The position numbers and the translations under genes are program-made. DNA of 18,965 bases, taken from contig JABEUL010000084.1 in assembly GCA_013044465.1 (NCBI GenBank), forward strand, positions 1 through 18,965. The letters run 5' to 3'. Positions within the stretch are counted from its first letter, which is position 1; each line of letters opens with the position of its first letter. Shown here piece after piece: positions 1 to 7,691 of this stretch. A model generated the notes under the pieces. It was not told the DNA's origin, searched no databases, and worked only from the letters and a program-made list of their open reading frames with translations. This DNA is from Acidimicrobiales bacterium (GTDB lineage Bacteria > Actinomycetota > Acidimicrobiia > Acidimicrobiales > JABEUL01).

Positions 1-5
1 AATAT

Positions 6-557
6 TCAATACCGTTTTGCGTAGCTAACACCTCTTAGAGCAGGATCAACTGAAAAGTGCGGCTCGCCAAAGGCAATTCCTTCATGAACTCTCGGGCAGT
101 CTTCGAGTAAAAAGAAATAACCCACAAACGGAGCTGGCTGCAAACCGAATCGACCGTCGTGAAATGCTTTCCAAATATCTTCGGCACTGCCGATTGCCTC
201 TTCGACTCTGTTGTTAAAGTTGTTTCCAAAACTTGGTCCAACTTGAGACTTAAATTCGACCACTAAAAGGAGGCATTTGTCAACGACAACTAGAAGATCC
301 CATCTTTTTTCTGGTCGAAAATAGCCAGGTAGTTCTAAACCAGTTCGGGTGAATATATGTGACTCATCTAGTCCGCTTTCAAGTAGAACGTCTCTAAGCA
401 GATCCTCCAATTGCGTCATCTGACTCCCGCCGGTGGCAGCACCACGAGATCCAGCGTCTGGTCGGCCCGAGTCAATCTGATGCTGCAACTGGTTTTCTCT
501 TATTCTCCAAAATGATTCGATTGCATCTTGGAAGCGTTGGTCAAGATTATTCAGCAA
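6..557 (-). CDS. XhoI/PaeR7I-family type II restriction endonuclease, 3' end apparently frameshifted
   Basis: This is the restriction half of a type II R-M pair; family members cut CTCGAG as Mg-dependent PD-(D/E)xK nucleases. The 183-residue reading frame has the family-typical block DAGSRGAATGGSQM (34-47), followed by WDLLVV (D87) and VVEFKSQVGPSFGNNFNNR (E101, K103), which supply a D...ExK catalytic set. Start: the TTG at 557-555 is the only start that keeps the conserved N-terminal helix; the next Met is residue 47. It overlaps the methyltransferase stop by 7 bp (TTGCTGA), which suggests translational coupling. Family members are about 240-250 aa, so about 60 C-terminal residues are missing. 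The frame ends at SYAKRY followed by TGA at 8-6. Dropping one T would read R-Y-E-Y, matching the family's expected SYA-x-RYE run from memory, so a 1-nt insertion or sequencing error is likely. The family call is strong; whether the enzyme is active is doubtful. Confidence 0.88.
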   Translation of the reverse strand: MLNNLDQRFQDAIESFWRIRENQLQHQIDSGRPDAGSRGAATGGSQMTQLEDLLRDVLLESGLDESHIFTRTGLELPGYFRPEKRWDLLVVVDKCLLLVVEFKSQVGPSFGNNFNNRVEEAIGSAEDIWKAFHDGRFGLQPAPFVGYFFLLEDCPRVHEGIAFGEPHFSVDPALRGVSYAKRY

Positions 558-2287
558 GCCAATACACGCGTAATATCGTCTATGCCATAGGCTTCAAGTG
601 CAGCCTGCGTGGCAGCCTGGGAGTCTCGGCTGCGAAATGCCTCAATAAGTTGGTTGGCAACATTTGGCGGGATTTCCGCTGGACTGGGAACGCGAATACG
701 TCGAAGATACTGAGCCTGGAAGCGGAGCGTACCACCGCGCAGCTTGGTACAATAAGCCTCAATAAAAAGTTGGGCCACTTGGGATAATAACAATCCCCCA
801 AGGATTTCAAGATCCCAAGTGTCTGAAGTAACGTAATAAAGATTGTGGTGTGGGTACGTCTCACCACGATCTAAGGTCGGATTGCTCACAAGCTTCATGT
901 CTTGGAAATAAAGCTTGTGCATTGAAGTCAATTTGTGATTTACTCGATCAATAGTGCGGTACCAGTCTCTTGGTTTTTGTTTTGCGATACTTCTTCGCAT
1001 TAGATCTAACTTATGGTCATTTAGATATGCCTTCATCTGTGGATATGATTCCAAATCTATAAGTCCTTGTTCTTCTTCCCAAGGATTTATTAGATAATGG
1101 TTCGACCATTTAAGGATGCCAGTTTTGGTATCTCCAGACATCGCAAGCGGAAGCAATCGATCAACTTCAACTGATGCCGTTTCTTTGGTGATATAAATTG
1201 AATCGGCACCCGTCGCAACACCTATTCCCACTTTTGTCCCGGTATTCACGTCTTCAAGAGGATGAAAATGTTCTTCAAGTTCTTGCAAAAGTTTTAATCG
1301 GTGTGGATCTAGCCAGGGCCAAGGATCTTTTCCTTTATACCACCGATTAGTTCGGCTTGCCCTAAATCCATCTAAATTATCTACTCGTTCGCCTGCGAGA
1401 TCTTTTATTGAATTAGCTAAATTCCCTCCGTTAGGAATTGGCCCGGCCATTTTGTCGGCAGTTGCAAGAATGACCTCCTTCTGTGCTGCTCGTCTAATGA
1501 CGATTATCGAAGGATAAGCTGCAACATCATCTTCAAATGCGGGAGCTTCATGCATTTCAATAACTACTTCAACGCCATACTCTGAAGAAATTAGGCTACG
1601 TAGTGCTGCACCATATGAGGAGCGCATCCACCGATCGGCACAGATAAATGCCAATACGCCACCTGGAGCTAGCTGCCTTATTCCTGCCTCAATAAATCCT
1701 ACATAGATGTCACTCCGTCCGATCATCGTTGAATAGAATGTGCGATATTTGGCAAATAATTGTGGCGGAATGTCGTCATATCGAATGTAAGGGGGATTGC
1801 CAATAACAACATCAGCAGAACAAGCAGCCAGAGATTCTAAAAGGTAATCTCCACCGGTCACCCAGGACCGGGCAATTACTTGTGCATCCTGTAGTTTGGC
1901 CCCCCAGTCGACTAACTCTTTAATTACGATTGAAATAGTTCTCTCAGCGACCAAAGAATCGATTTCATAAGCTCGGAGTGCAGAATATGCATCGGAAAGT
2001 GGACGTCCGTGTATGGTGAGGGAAGTCAGAAGACGCCTAGCCAGTGGGATTAAAAAGGCACCCCCGCCAGAAGAAGGCTCGACCACAGATATCGTAGCCA
2101 GGTCTTTCGAAGGGAGGTAATTAGCGAGATCCAAAATTAGATCCACCACCCAAGACTTTGTATAGACAACCCCTTTAGGCTCACTAACAGGCAAGCTCGC
2201 AATTTGGGGATCCGGCACAATAACCGGAGAGAAAGTTGGCCCAGGAGACTTTACCCCTAAATCCAATTGTTTGGGAAATATCGTCAT
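551..2287 (-). CDS. Adenine-specific DNA methyltransferase, Eco57I class, partner of the XhoI/PaeR7I-like nuclease
   Basis: This is the modification half of the R-M pair. It should transfer a methyl group from S-adenosylmethionine to adenine N6 in the recognition site, protecting host DNA. Motifs visible in the 578-aa product: motif X-like GVVYTKSWVVDLIL (39-52); SAM-binding motif I VVEPSSGGGAFL (68-79), with GGG where many relatives have GDG; and catalytic motif IV GNPPYIRYDD (163-172) of the N6-adenine type. A C-terminal target-recognition part follows, with LRGGTLRFQAQYLRRIRVP (516-534) typical of Eco57I-class enzymes. Start: ATG at 2287; upstream only a weak GAG-type ribosome site is seen. 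The downstream endonuclease TTG overlaps this stop. CTCGAG specificity is inferred only from the partner nuclease. Confidence 0.93.
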   Translation of the reverse strand: MTIFPKQLDLGVKSPGPTFSPVIVPDPQIASLPVSEPKGVVYTKSWVVDLILDLANYLPSKDLATISVVEPSSGGGAFLIPLARRLLTSLTIHGRPLSDAYSALRAYEIDSLVAERTISIVIKELVDWGAKLQDAQVIARSWVTGGDYLLESLAACSADVVIGNPPYIRYDDIPPQLFAKYRTFYSTMIGRSDIYVGFIEAGIRQLAPGGVLAFICADRWMRSSYGAALRSLISSEYGVEVVIEMHEAPAFEDDVAAYPSIIVIRRAAQKEVILATADKMAGPIPNGGNLANSIKDLAGERVDNLDGFRASRTNRWYKGKDPWPWLDPHRLKLLQELEEHFHPLEDVNTGTKVGIGVATGADSIYITKETASVEVDRLLPLAMSGDTKTGILKWSNHYLINPWEEEQGLIDLESYPQMKAYLNDHKLDLMRRSIAKQKPRDWYRTIDRVNHKLTSMHKLYFQDMKLVSNPTLDRGETYPHHNLYYVTSDTWDLEILGGLLLSQVAQLFIEAYCTKLRGGTLRFQAQYLRRIRVPSPAEIPPNVANQLIEAFRSRDSQAATQAALEAYGIDDITRVLAC

Positions 2288-2411
2288 GAAAGCTCGTCAA
2301 TTCTCAGCGGTTTACTACCTGGAAATGGAACTATTTGCTTCAAAAATCTCGAAACTCTGATGAAAATAGGCACAATTCAATGTTACTAGGGAGGTATGCG
2401 GATTCTGAGGC

Positions 2412-2439
2412 TTTAAACGATACAGTCATAAAAAGTCAA
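2412..2439 (-). promoter_or_regulatory. Possible promoter for the R-M operon
   Basis: On the minus strand TTGACT (2439-2434) is followed after 16 nt by TTTAAA (2417-2412), about 125 bp before the methyltransferase ATG. The -35 box is good and the -10 box is poor. Chance occurrence in this AT-rich gap cannot be excluded. Confidence 0.22.
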
Positions 2440-2547
2440 AATACTTCGCTCGGCAAAATACCATCAAAATCACGTTAAAACACATTTTTCTAAAGGTTAA
2501 CTCTCAGAAATTGAAATAAGCAATCCCAGCTTTAACTCCTAAGACAT

Positions 2548-2820
2548 TTGAATCCAGTGAAAGTGAATGAATTCCAGAGACGGCTGGATCTATTATCGGC
2601 TAATCTAATATCGAGTCTATCTAACTACTCGAAAGGCCGAGCCTTTAGGCTGCGAAGCAAGTTAAGCGTGTTCGCTCCAGCACTGGAACAAGGTTTTTTA
2701 GCGACAAGTCTGCAACCGCTTACCAAATTCTTGGAAACATTTGCATCACCTCCTCCTCATTCTGTAGATATCGCCGCACGCAGCAGTAGAGATATTTTTC
2801 CATACGAAAGGAAGCGATAG
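2548..2820 (+). CDS. Doubtful small hypothetical ORF (90 codons)
   Basis: The open frame begins with TTG at 2548, or with GTG at 2557 if shortened. It encodes a basic product with a helical N-terminal half and a SPPPHS stretch near the C-terminus. No Shine-Dalgarno sequence, signal peptide, membrane segment or known motif is visible. It lies opposite in strand to the flanking defence genes. It could be a small orphan gene, a remnant, or chance. It does not look like an R-M controller protein, because no helix-turn-helix pattern is seen. Confidence 0.18.
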   Translation: MNPVKVNEFQRRLDLLSANLISSLSNYSKGRAFRLRSKLSVFAPALEQGFLATSLQPLTKFLETFASPPPHSVDIAARSSRDIFPYERKR

Positions 2821-3253
2821 TCGGAATAAAGTATGTTAGTAGACTTCAAGCAATTGAAAGTTATTACCAATCTCTAGCCTGAGCCATTAATTTAACCAAT
2901 TGTAATATTTTCCGAAACCTCAGGGAACGCACCGGGAAACATTTCCAACTTTGATCATGAAGCATTAACGACAGTTATGTTTTCATTTCCTGTTTGTATT
3001 GAAATCCCAGTTATATTTTTTGATCTCTCTTCAAATGTCTCTGCAGCAAGGCCATGAAACCTACCCTATGGTCAGACAACTTGGTTAGCATTTCTAAGCG
3101 AAAATACTTGCTTCTAGGTCATTTGCCCCTTTTTGACTTGCTTTTCTCGAAATAAACAACTTCCAGGCAAAAAATATCTATGCGCAGACATGACACCCAA
3201 CCAGTCTTCACCAAAGTCCTTATAAGCGAAATAACTCCACATCAAGGCATTTT

Positions 3254-5050
3254 TTACAGAGACTCAAACCACACTTTGATTTTAAGTGCCATATGTGTCC
3301 TTCTAATTTCAAGAAAGTCATCATATGCCGGAATATCTCCATCAAGCATTTCTTCAGGTATACAGCTGACCTTTAGATTGGACCGCAACTCATTTTCATC
3401 AGTAATGCCACCATACTTCTTCTCGCCACCATTGCATTGTTTGTTCAGCTCTTCAAAATAGTCATTAGGTGATTTCATTCCAATAGCTATATTTATCTCA
3501 GACTGAGTGAGTGCAAAATTCGCAATTTGATTGTAACGACCTCTTGCAAGATTCTGCTTTTTTAGATACTCCCTTGGGAATATGTGGTGCCAGTCTCCCC
3601 TGTTCATCAAAAGATCCTGCACTGTAATATCACGAGACAGAAAACCTTTATCTCCAAGCTTTACTTGAGCTGCCTTGAAGGCAATAAAGTATGGACTCAG
3701 TGCCGATGAAGTATCCATGGATTGTGGTAACAATACTGTCCAAAAAGTGTCAGGGAGCTCAGCATCAATTACTGCTCTAGTATATGGTAGAAGCCCTTGT
3801 GAAGCTATTTGTCGAATGTCAACATCGAATGCCGTCTCTGGACTTCCTGTATACCTACTGCTAAGAATGGACATTGCGTACCATCGGCGTACCATCTGCT
3901 CAAGATCAGCCGCTGGAATGCCTTCTGAGCGGCCTCTTAAATATAGGATATAAGCAAAATTCACGGCATTTCGGCTACCAATTAAGTCATTCGTAATAAA
4001 TCCGGCAGAGCGAAGAATCATAGTTATTCGATCAAAATGAGTTTTGTTTGTAAAGGCAAGTATTCCATCTTTAAGTTGCGAAAATGACCTTTCGATAATT
4101 TCCTCTTCGAATTGTCGAGTTTCAAAATTTCTGCCAGACAAAAGAGCAACTAAATCTTGAAGCCTGCCTCGTCCAAATTCAGAAGTGAAGGCAACTCGCA
4201 GCATATCCGTGTAGGTAGGTTGGTATATGTCGCTATTCGCGTCTTTAAGCCATCGCATTTGCGGAAAAAATTCGGAGTTACTAAAAGCTTTATCATTGTT
4301 TTTAATAGTTGTAAGAAATTCAGGCGCTGCAATCAAGTGACAAAAGTAATCGATTGCTTTGCGCAACATGTTTCCGCCGTAAATCTCGTTGACGGCAATC
4401 TTTGACATTGCAAAGTCAGCTTGAGATAACTCAGATCCTGCAGAGTTTACTCTAATGAATATTTCAGTCACTGTCTCAATGTCGAGATCTTCTGCTAGCT
4501 CAATCAATCCGACATGGTTATTAGTGATTTTACGAAGTCGCTCTAAAACTAAAGAAATTTGCCTACTTTCGGCCTCTGGATTTCCTTTTGCATAACTATC
4601 CGTCAGTTCAGTTAAACTAACATTCGAATCAAAAACTTGGGCAATATCAGGTATCCAAGACGAGTCCTTGCGTATTGCTGGGTTAGAAACTTCGAATTTC
4701 TCCTCTAGCGGATGGAATGCTATACGTATATTGACTGAATCATAATCTTTCGTAAGCACTTCTTTCCCTAAAAGGGCTGCCATTAGAGCTGTAACTCTTT
4801 GTTGCCCATCGATCAGAATTCGTTTGCCAGCCGATGGCGTGCCATCCTTTAGTTTGACCGTCGGATTGCGCCACGAAATTAGGTATCCAACCGGATAACC
4901 ATGATATAGAGAGTCCAATAAATTACGAACTTTTGTTGCTTCCCATACAAATGGACGTTGGATCTCAGGTATTGCAATTTCACCAGACTTTACCCAGGTG
5001 AGCAAGGTCTCAATGGGATGTGGCGTTACCGAATATCGTTGTGTTGCCAT
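3254..5050 (-). CDS. DUF262 domain protein with C-terminal HNH nuclease motif (GmrSD/SspE-like defence)
   Basis: This is probably an anti-phage nuclease. The N-terminal DUF262 domain of the ParB/sulfiredoxin-like fold carries the signature LIDGQQR (79-85), preceded by IPEIQRPFVW (27-36), and the later FIRVNSAGSELSQADF run (198-213). In GmrS-type proteins this domain binds or hydrolyses nucleotide. The C-terminal part has DWHHIFPREYL (486-496), then conserved Asn in NQIANF and SEIN, which fits an HNH beta-beta-alpha metal nuclease. The length (598 aa) suits a single-chain DUF262+HNH protein. Start ATG at 5050 is supported by the family-like N-terminus; no strong ribosome site is seen. It has the same strand as the R-M pair, separated by about 965 bp. 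No ssp or dnd phosphorothioation genes are visible, so its trigger is unknown. Confidence 0.88.
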   Translation of the reverse strand: MATQRYSVTPHPIETLLTWVKSGEIAIPEIQRPFVWEATKVRNLLDSLYHGYPVGYLISWRNPTVKLKDGTPSAGKRILIDGQQRVTALMAALLGKEVLTKDYDSVNIRIAFHPLEEKFEVSNPAIRKDSSWIPDIAQVFDSNVSLTELTDSYAKGNPEAESRQISLVLERLRKITNNHVGLIELAEDLDIETVTEIFIRVNSAGSELSQADFAMSKIAVNEIYGGNMLRKAIDYFCHLIAAPEFLTTIKNNDKAFSNSEFFPQMRWLKDANSDIYQPTYTDMLRVAFTSEFGRGRLQDLVALLSGRNFETRQFEEEIIERSFSQLKDGILAFTNKTHFDRITMILRSAGFITNDLIGSRNAVNFAYILYLRGRSEGIPAADLEQMVRRWYAMSILSSRYTGSPETAFDVDIRQIASQGLLPYTRAVIDAELPDTFWTVLLPQSMDTSSALSPYFIAFKAAQVKLGDKGFLSRDITVQDLLMNRGDWHHIFPREYLKKQNLARGRYNQIANFALTQSEINIAIGMKSPNDYFEELNKQCNGGEKKYGGITDENELRSNLKVSCIPEEMLDGDIPAYDDFLEIRRTHMALKIKVWFESL

Positions 5051-5079
5051 ATTAATATTCCATCTTCTACTATTTCAAA

Positions 5080-5100
5080 AAGGAGACCTTACGTCTCCTT
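5080..5100 (-). terminator. Hairpin with T-tract just upstream of the DUF262 gene (terminator or attenuator)
   Basis: Read on the minus strand, AAGGAGAC, a 5-nt loop and GTCTCCTT form an 8-bp perfect stem that runs directly into TTTTTG. It ends about 30 nt before the DUF262 start codon. This has the layout of an intrinsic terminator. No convincing minus-strand gene ends just before it, so it could terminate read-through or act as a leader attenuator for the nuclease gene. Confidence 0.55.
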
Positions 5101-5178
5101 CCCAACCATCGGACTTCTAAATTCCTGCCGGGAATATCCACGGTCTGGCAAACAGGTAAAATTCCTTACTGACATGGT

Positions 5179-5207
5179 CTGATAGTACTACAAGGTAACT
5201 AGTTCAA
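5179..5207 (-). promoter_or_regulatory. Weak candidate promoter upstream of the DUF262 gene
   Basis: On the minus strand TTGAAC (5207-5202) is followed after a 17-nt spacer by TATCAG (5184-5179). If used, the transcript would have a leader of about 120 nt containing the hairpin at 5100-5080. Both boxes are only partial matches. Confidence 0.2.
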
Positions 5208-5334
5208 CCAGAAAGTAATTCAAGATCTATCGCAATGGGCCAGATCCGTAGTCCAAAAAAAGCGCCAGGACCGTCAATAGAATTTCAAAAATCTGTTCAG
5301 TTCATGACTGGTATTGATTGGACTTCAAAGTCCC

Positions 5335-5502
5335 ATGACCAGGAATCGAAACATGTCGCTCAATGTTCTCAAGAAATGGCCCGTAGAAAAGTGGCCGATG
5401 GGCGCTCGTGAATTGGCCGAAAGTATCGCTCTCAATGATCCAAACATTCGGATACGACAATTCGCTGCAGAAATCCTTAAGTCAGAAGGCACTACAGGAT
5501 GA
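5335..5502 (+). CDS. Possible small protein of 55 aa, unknown function
   Basis: The open frame starts at ATG 5335, with a TTG 21 nt upstream as an alternative. The product contains the doublet KKWPVEKWPMGARELAE, then a segment PNIRIRQFAAEILKSEG that resembles the second helix of a HEAT repeat unit. No good ribosome site is seen. It is the only plausible coding stretch in the gap 5051-5740. It may be a remnant of a larger protein. The rest of this gap holds an imperfect hairpin around 5561-5584 and nothing else I can name. Confidence 0.3.
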   Translation: MTRNRNMSLNVLKKWPVEKWPMGARELAESIALNDPNIRIRQFAAEILKSEGTTG

Positions 5503-5740
5503 ATAAGGAAGCCATGACCGTTATCACTTATAGGCAAGGTTGGGAGAGACCTACTACTGATTGTTGTTCCCCTCATAGGGACAACTAATCATATTAATTC
5601 AGAACCCATAGAGGTTTGAGGGCCCATCTCCAACGGCGATATTGTGAATGCGACGACTGCCCAGACTGACTCAAGCACCTATCACCCTTCGCCTTAAAAT
5701 TTTGACAATTCCATCACTAGGACTTTAGACACTCTGAATC

Positions 5741-6352
5741 TCAATTTAGTGTTTCCATCGATCTAAGACTGGATCTGGCAATATTCAATTCGCCTATAGC
5801 AACAGACATGGCAAACCCGAAGATCCAGAAAACCTCGTCCTCGCGGACAAACCGAGCCTCCCACATTTGGTAATCCTTAGGACCCACCGTAGTCCAATCT
5901 GCATTGTTTAGATCCAAAGTTGATACTTGGTGCAATCCGTTGGGAAGAATCCTCTCGGACCCCTTAGCGCCGCCGAACACGAATCCAACAATTGTGAATG
6001 CTAGGAAAACCACCAGAATAGAAATTAGGGAGATAGCATAGCTTCTTGGTAACTTTTTCCGATCTTTAGGCCGAGGCACCTTGCTGTGGCGAAATCCCGT
6101 AACTATTGCTACCGACAAGAAGATCCAGATCCATCCTGGCACGATAGCTATTCCAAAGATAATTTCCAACGTCTTCGGTGGGATGAGAACTTTGTTCCCA
6201 AACCACGACACAATGTTGTCGGTTGTAACAAGAGCTATCACAAGTAAACCTTCTACAAAAATAATAATGTCGATAAAAATGCACACCTTCGACTTGAGAC
6301 GCCACTTGGCTAAACGTGACGTGGCCCAGCGGGGAGGTTCGCTAACTTCCAC
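5741..6352 (-). CDS. Hypothetical multi-pass membrane protein
   Basis: The product has 203 residues. Hydrophobic segments lie at about 24-43, 61-87 and 106-127, with a shorter one at about 175-187, so three or four membrane passes are likely. Basic loops such as RPKDRKKLPR (94-103) suggest the loop between TM2 and TM3 faces the cytoplasm. The segment after TM3 (about 129-173) is polar and contains several Trp and Asp residues. Start GTG at 6352 gives the longest frame; no strong ribosome site is seen. I do not recognise a family. It stands alone on this strand, with long non-coding gaps on both sides, so genomic context gives no function. Confidence 0.6.
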   Translation of the reverse strand: MEVSEPPRWATSRLAKWRLKSKVCIFIDIIIFVEGLLVIALVTTDNIVSWFGNKVLIPPKTLEIIFGIAIVPGWIWIFLSVAIVTGFRHSKVPRPKDRKKLPRSYAISLISILVVFLAFTIVGFVFGGAKGSERILPNGLHQVSTLDLNNADWTTVGPKDYQMWEARFVREDEVFWIFGFAMSVAIGELNIARSSLRSMETLN

Positions 6353-6898
6353 TACAGCTCATGGAATTAGAATACTACAAGGCGAAATTGGATACCATAT
6401 CAAGATTGTCTGACCGGCATCCATGAATAATGCGAAATTTCAATCCTTCGAGTAGTGAGTTTTGAGAGCATTGAATTGACAGTCCTGGGACTCCTCACTG
6501 CTAATTTCGATTCCTTAACTACTTTAAACAACTGGCATTTCAACTATTTAGTTGTTCCCAAATCTAACTGAACTGACTTCGGGCATCATTGGCTGAACTC
6601 CAGATTGCTTGCCAAGGTAGTTGCCAAACTTAGATAAGCGAAAAAGTGTTATTGCCAAGTTGGAAATAGCCCTTCGCCTATTTGCATTTTGTGGATAATT
6701 CTTTGTCAACAGGAGGAACACCTCTCGCCTACTAATTGGTTCGCCTCGGGAAAGTTCTGCTTTTCTGGAATAGTCAGCCTACCAACCTTCAACAAGGTTT
6801 CGAGAATATATACTGGTATCTGCTTCCAGGGCAGATGAATCCGCAAAAATAAATAGGCGACATCTAAATCTTGAAAATGCCTTTGGTAGAATAAGTGG
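6353..6898. other. 546-bp divergent intergenic gap
   Basis: This region lies between the minus-strand membrane gene and the plus-strand WWSPDG gene. I see no convincing gene, hairpin terminator or RNA gene. It should contain both divergent promoters, but no box pair is good enough to name. Confidence 0.4.
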
Positions 6899-7630
6899 GT
6901 GAGTATAGTGGAGGACCAAAAGGCGCCAGTTGTGCTCAAATTCCGAGGCAAGCGAATGGGGCACTGGTACAAGATCGCATGGGCAGTACGCGGCCCGATC
7001 GTGACCTTAATCATGATCCAGGCAGTCCGGTATTGGGTCTTTATAAATCATATTGTTGCCTACGCAATGCTAGTTACAGCATTTTTTCTTTTCGCATTTG
7101 GACAGTCCTTGTCAATAATGATTCGTCCCCTTATGGTTACCCCTGAAACCCTAAAGTTGCCCAATTTTGGTCCTAAAAGAATAATACCGGTTTCAGATAT
7201 TGCAGGGGTAGGACTTTTATATATTCGACCTTCAAGTTCCATGAAGTATGAGGGTTGGTCTCTCAATATCTGGAGAAGAAACGGATTGAGGCATGAGCTT
7301 TATCATTTTATGGCTCCTCCTTCTTTTTTATCGTCAACTCACATTCCGCTAAAAAAACTTCTGCTACTTGACTTTCGGTCTTGGATTCAGTTCCCCCCGC
7401 CAAATGATACTTTCCTTGACTTGCTAAACACGCGAACAGGACAAATCGCTAAGGAGATTTATGACTTCGTGGTCTCTGCCCAGGGACCCGACGGGCCCTT
7501 AATAACAAAAGAACTTCAAAAACACCCGATCGCAGATCAATTTTCGACCCCAGAGACACTGACTTGGTGGTCACCTAGAGGAACAATACTAGCTTGGTGG
7601 TCACCCGATGGAAAAGTTGGATTCACGTAA
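6899..7630 (+). CDS. Two-TM PH-like membrane protein with C-terminal WWSPDG motif (paralogue 1)
   Basis: The 243-aa product has a short N-terminal cytoplasmic segment ending in LKFRGK (13-18) and two hydrophobic helices (about 28-47 and 51-71). Then comes a strand-rich segment RPLMVTPETLKLPNFGPKRIIPVSDIAGVGLLY (76-108) that resembles bacterial PH-like domains in proteins of this layout. The tail has NTRTGQIAKEIYDFVVSAQGPDGP (177-200) and two copies of a WWSP-x-G motif (223-228 and 233-238). Start: GTG at 6899; a GTG at 6908 is an alternative. It is clearly homologous to the product at 8740-9474 (LKFRG, PETLK/KEALK, IAGVGLL, RTG-x-[IV]AK, QGP-x-GPL, WWSPDG). Function is unknown; such proteins may be membrane sensors or scaffolds, but that is inference. 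Confidence 0.75.
   Translation: MSIVEDQKAPVVLKFRGKRMGHWYKIAWAVRGPIVTLIMIQAVRYWVFINHIVAYAMLVTAFFLFAFGQSLSIMIRPLMVTPETLKLPNFGPKRIIPVSDIAGVGLLYIRPSSSMKYEGWSLNIWRRNGLRHELYHFMAPPSFLSSTHIPLKKLLLLDFRSWIQFPPPNDTFLDLLNTRTGQIAKEIYDFVVSAQGPDGPLITKELQKHPIADQFSTPETLTWWSPRGTILAWWSPDGKVGFT
7563..7605 (+). repeat. 30-bp tandem duplication encoding two WWSP-x-G motifs
   Basis: The 13-mer CTTGGTGGTCACC occurs at 7563-7575 and again at 7593-7605, exactly 30 bp apart. The flanks are diverged but related. The copies encode WWSPRG and WWSPDG. The paralogue at 8740-9474 has only one copy. Confidence 0.8.
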
Positions 7631-7635
7631 ACTAC

Positions 7636-7664
7636 TCCCTTAATAGGTTTGCCACTTAAAGGGA
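7636..7664 (+). terminator. Weak hairpin after paralogue 1
   Basis: TCCCTTAA and TTAAAGGGA can pair with one bulged A around a 12-nt loop, six nucleotides after the stop codon. A T-rich run follows (ATCTTTCTT). It is a possible but weak terminator. Confidence 0.28.
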
Positions 7665-7691
7665 ATCTTTCTTCACCTACGTACTAATAAC

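Larger units (their letters stand above)
2288..3253. other. Gene-poor 966-bp gap between the R-M pair and the DUF262 nuclease
   Basis: No convincing gene was found. The plus strand holds a TTG-started open frame of 90 codons (2548-2820) that is helical and basic but has no ribosome site, no ATG and no family I recognise. A second plus-strand open stretch without a stop (about 2909-3057) contains a late ATG and hydrophobic residues, then ends. A third, of 33 codons, begins at ATG 3053. These may be chance or decayed gene fragments. The sequence is AT-rich with no clear terminator for the DUF262 gene. Confidence 0.4.

Noticed and set aside
2909..3057. Open stretch on the plus strand with hydrophobic protein-like residues, upstream of a 33-codon ATG frame at 3053
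   Set aside because: No start codon near its beginning, no ribosome site and no recognised motif; likely chance in AT-rich DNA.
5202..5277. Short minus-strand frame with a protein-like stretch rich in hydrophobic residues
   Set aside because: Only about 25 codons, bounded by stops on both sides, no start.
5561..5584. Imperfect hairpin GTTGTTCCC...GGGACAAC
   Set aside because: One bulge, no T-tract on either strand and no adjoining gene end.
6706..7014. 102-codon minus-strand frame
   Set aside because: It overlaps the start of paralogue 1 on the other strand, has no motif, and paralogue 1 is supported by homology to paralogue 2.
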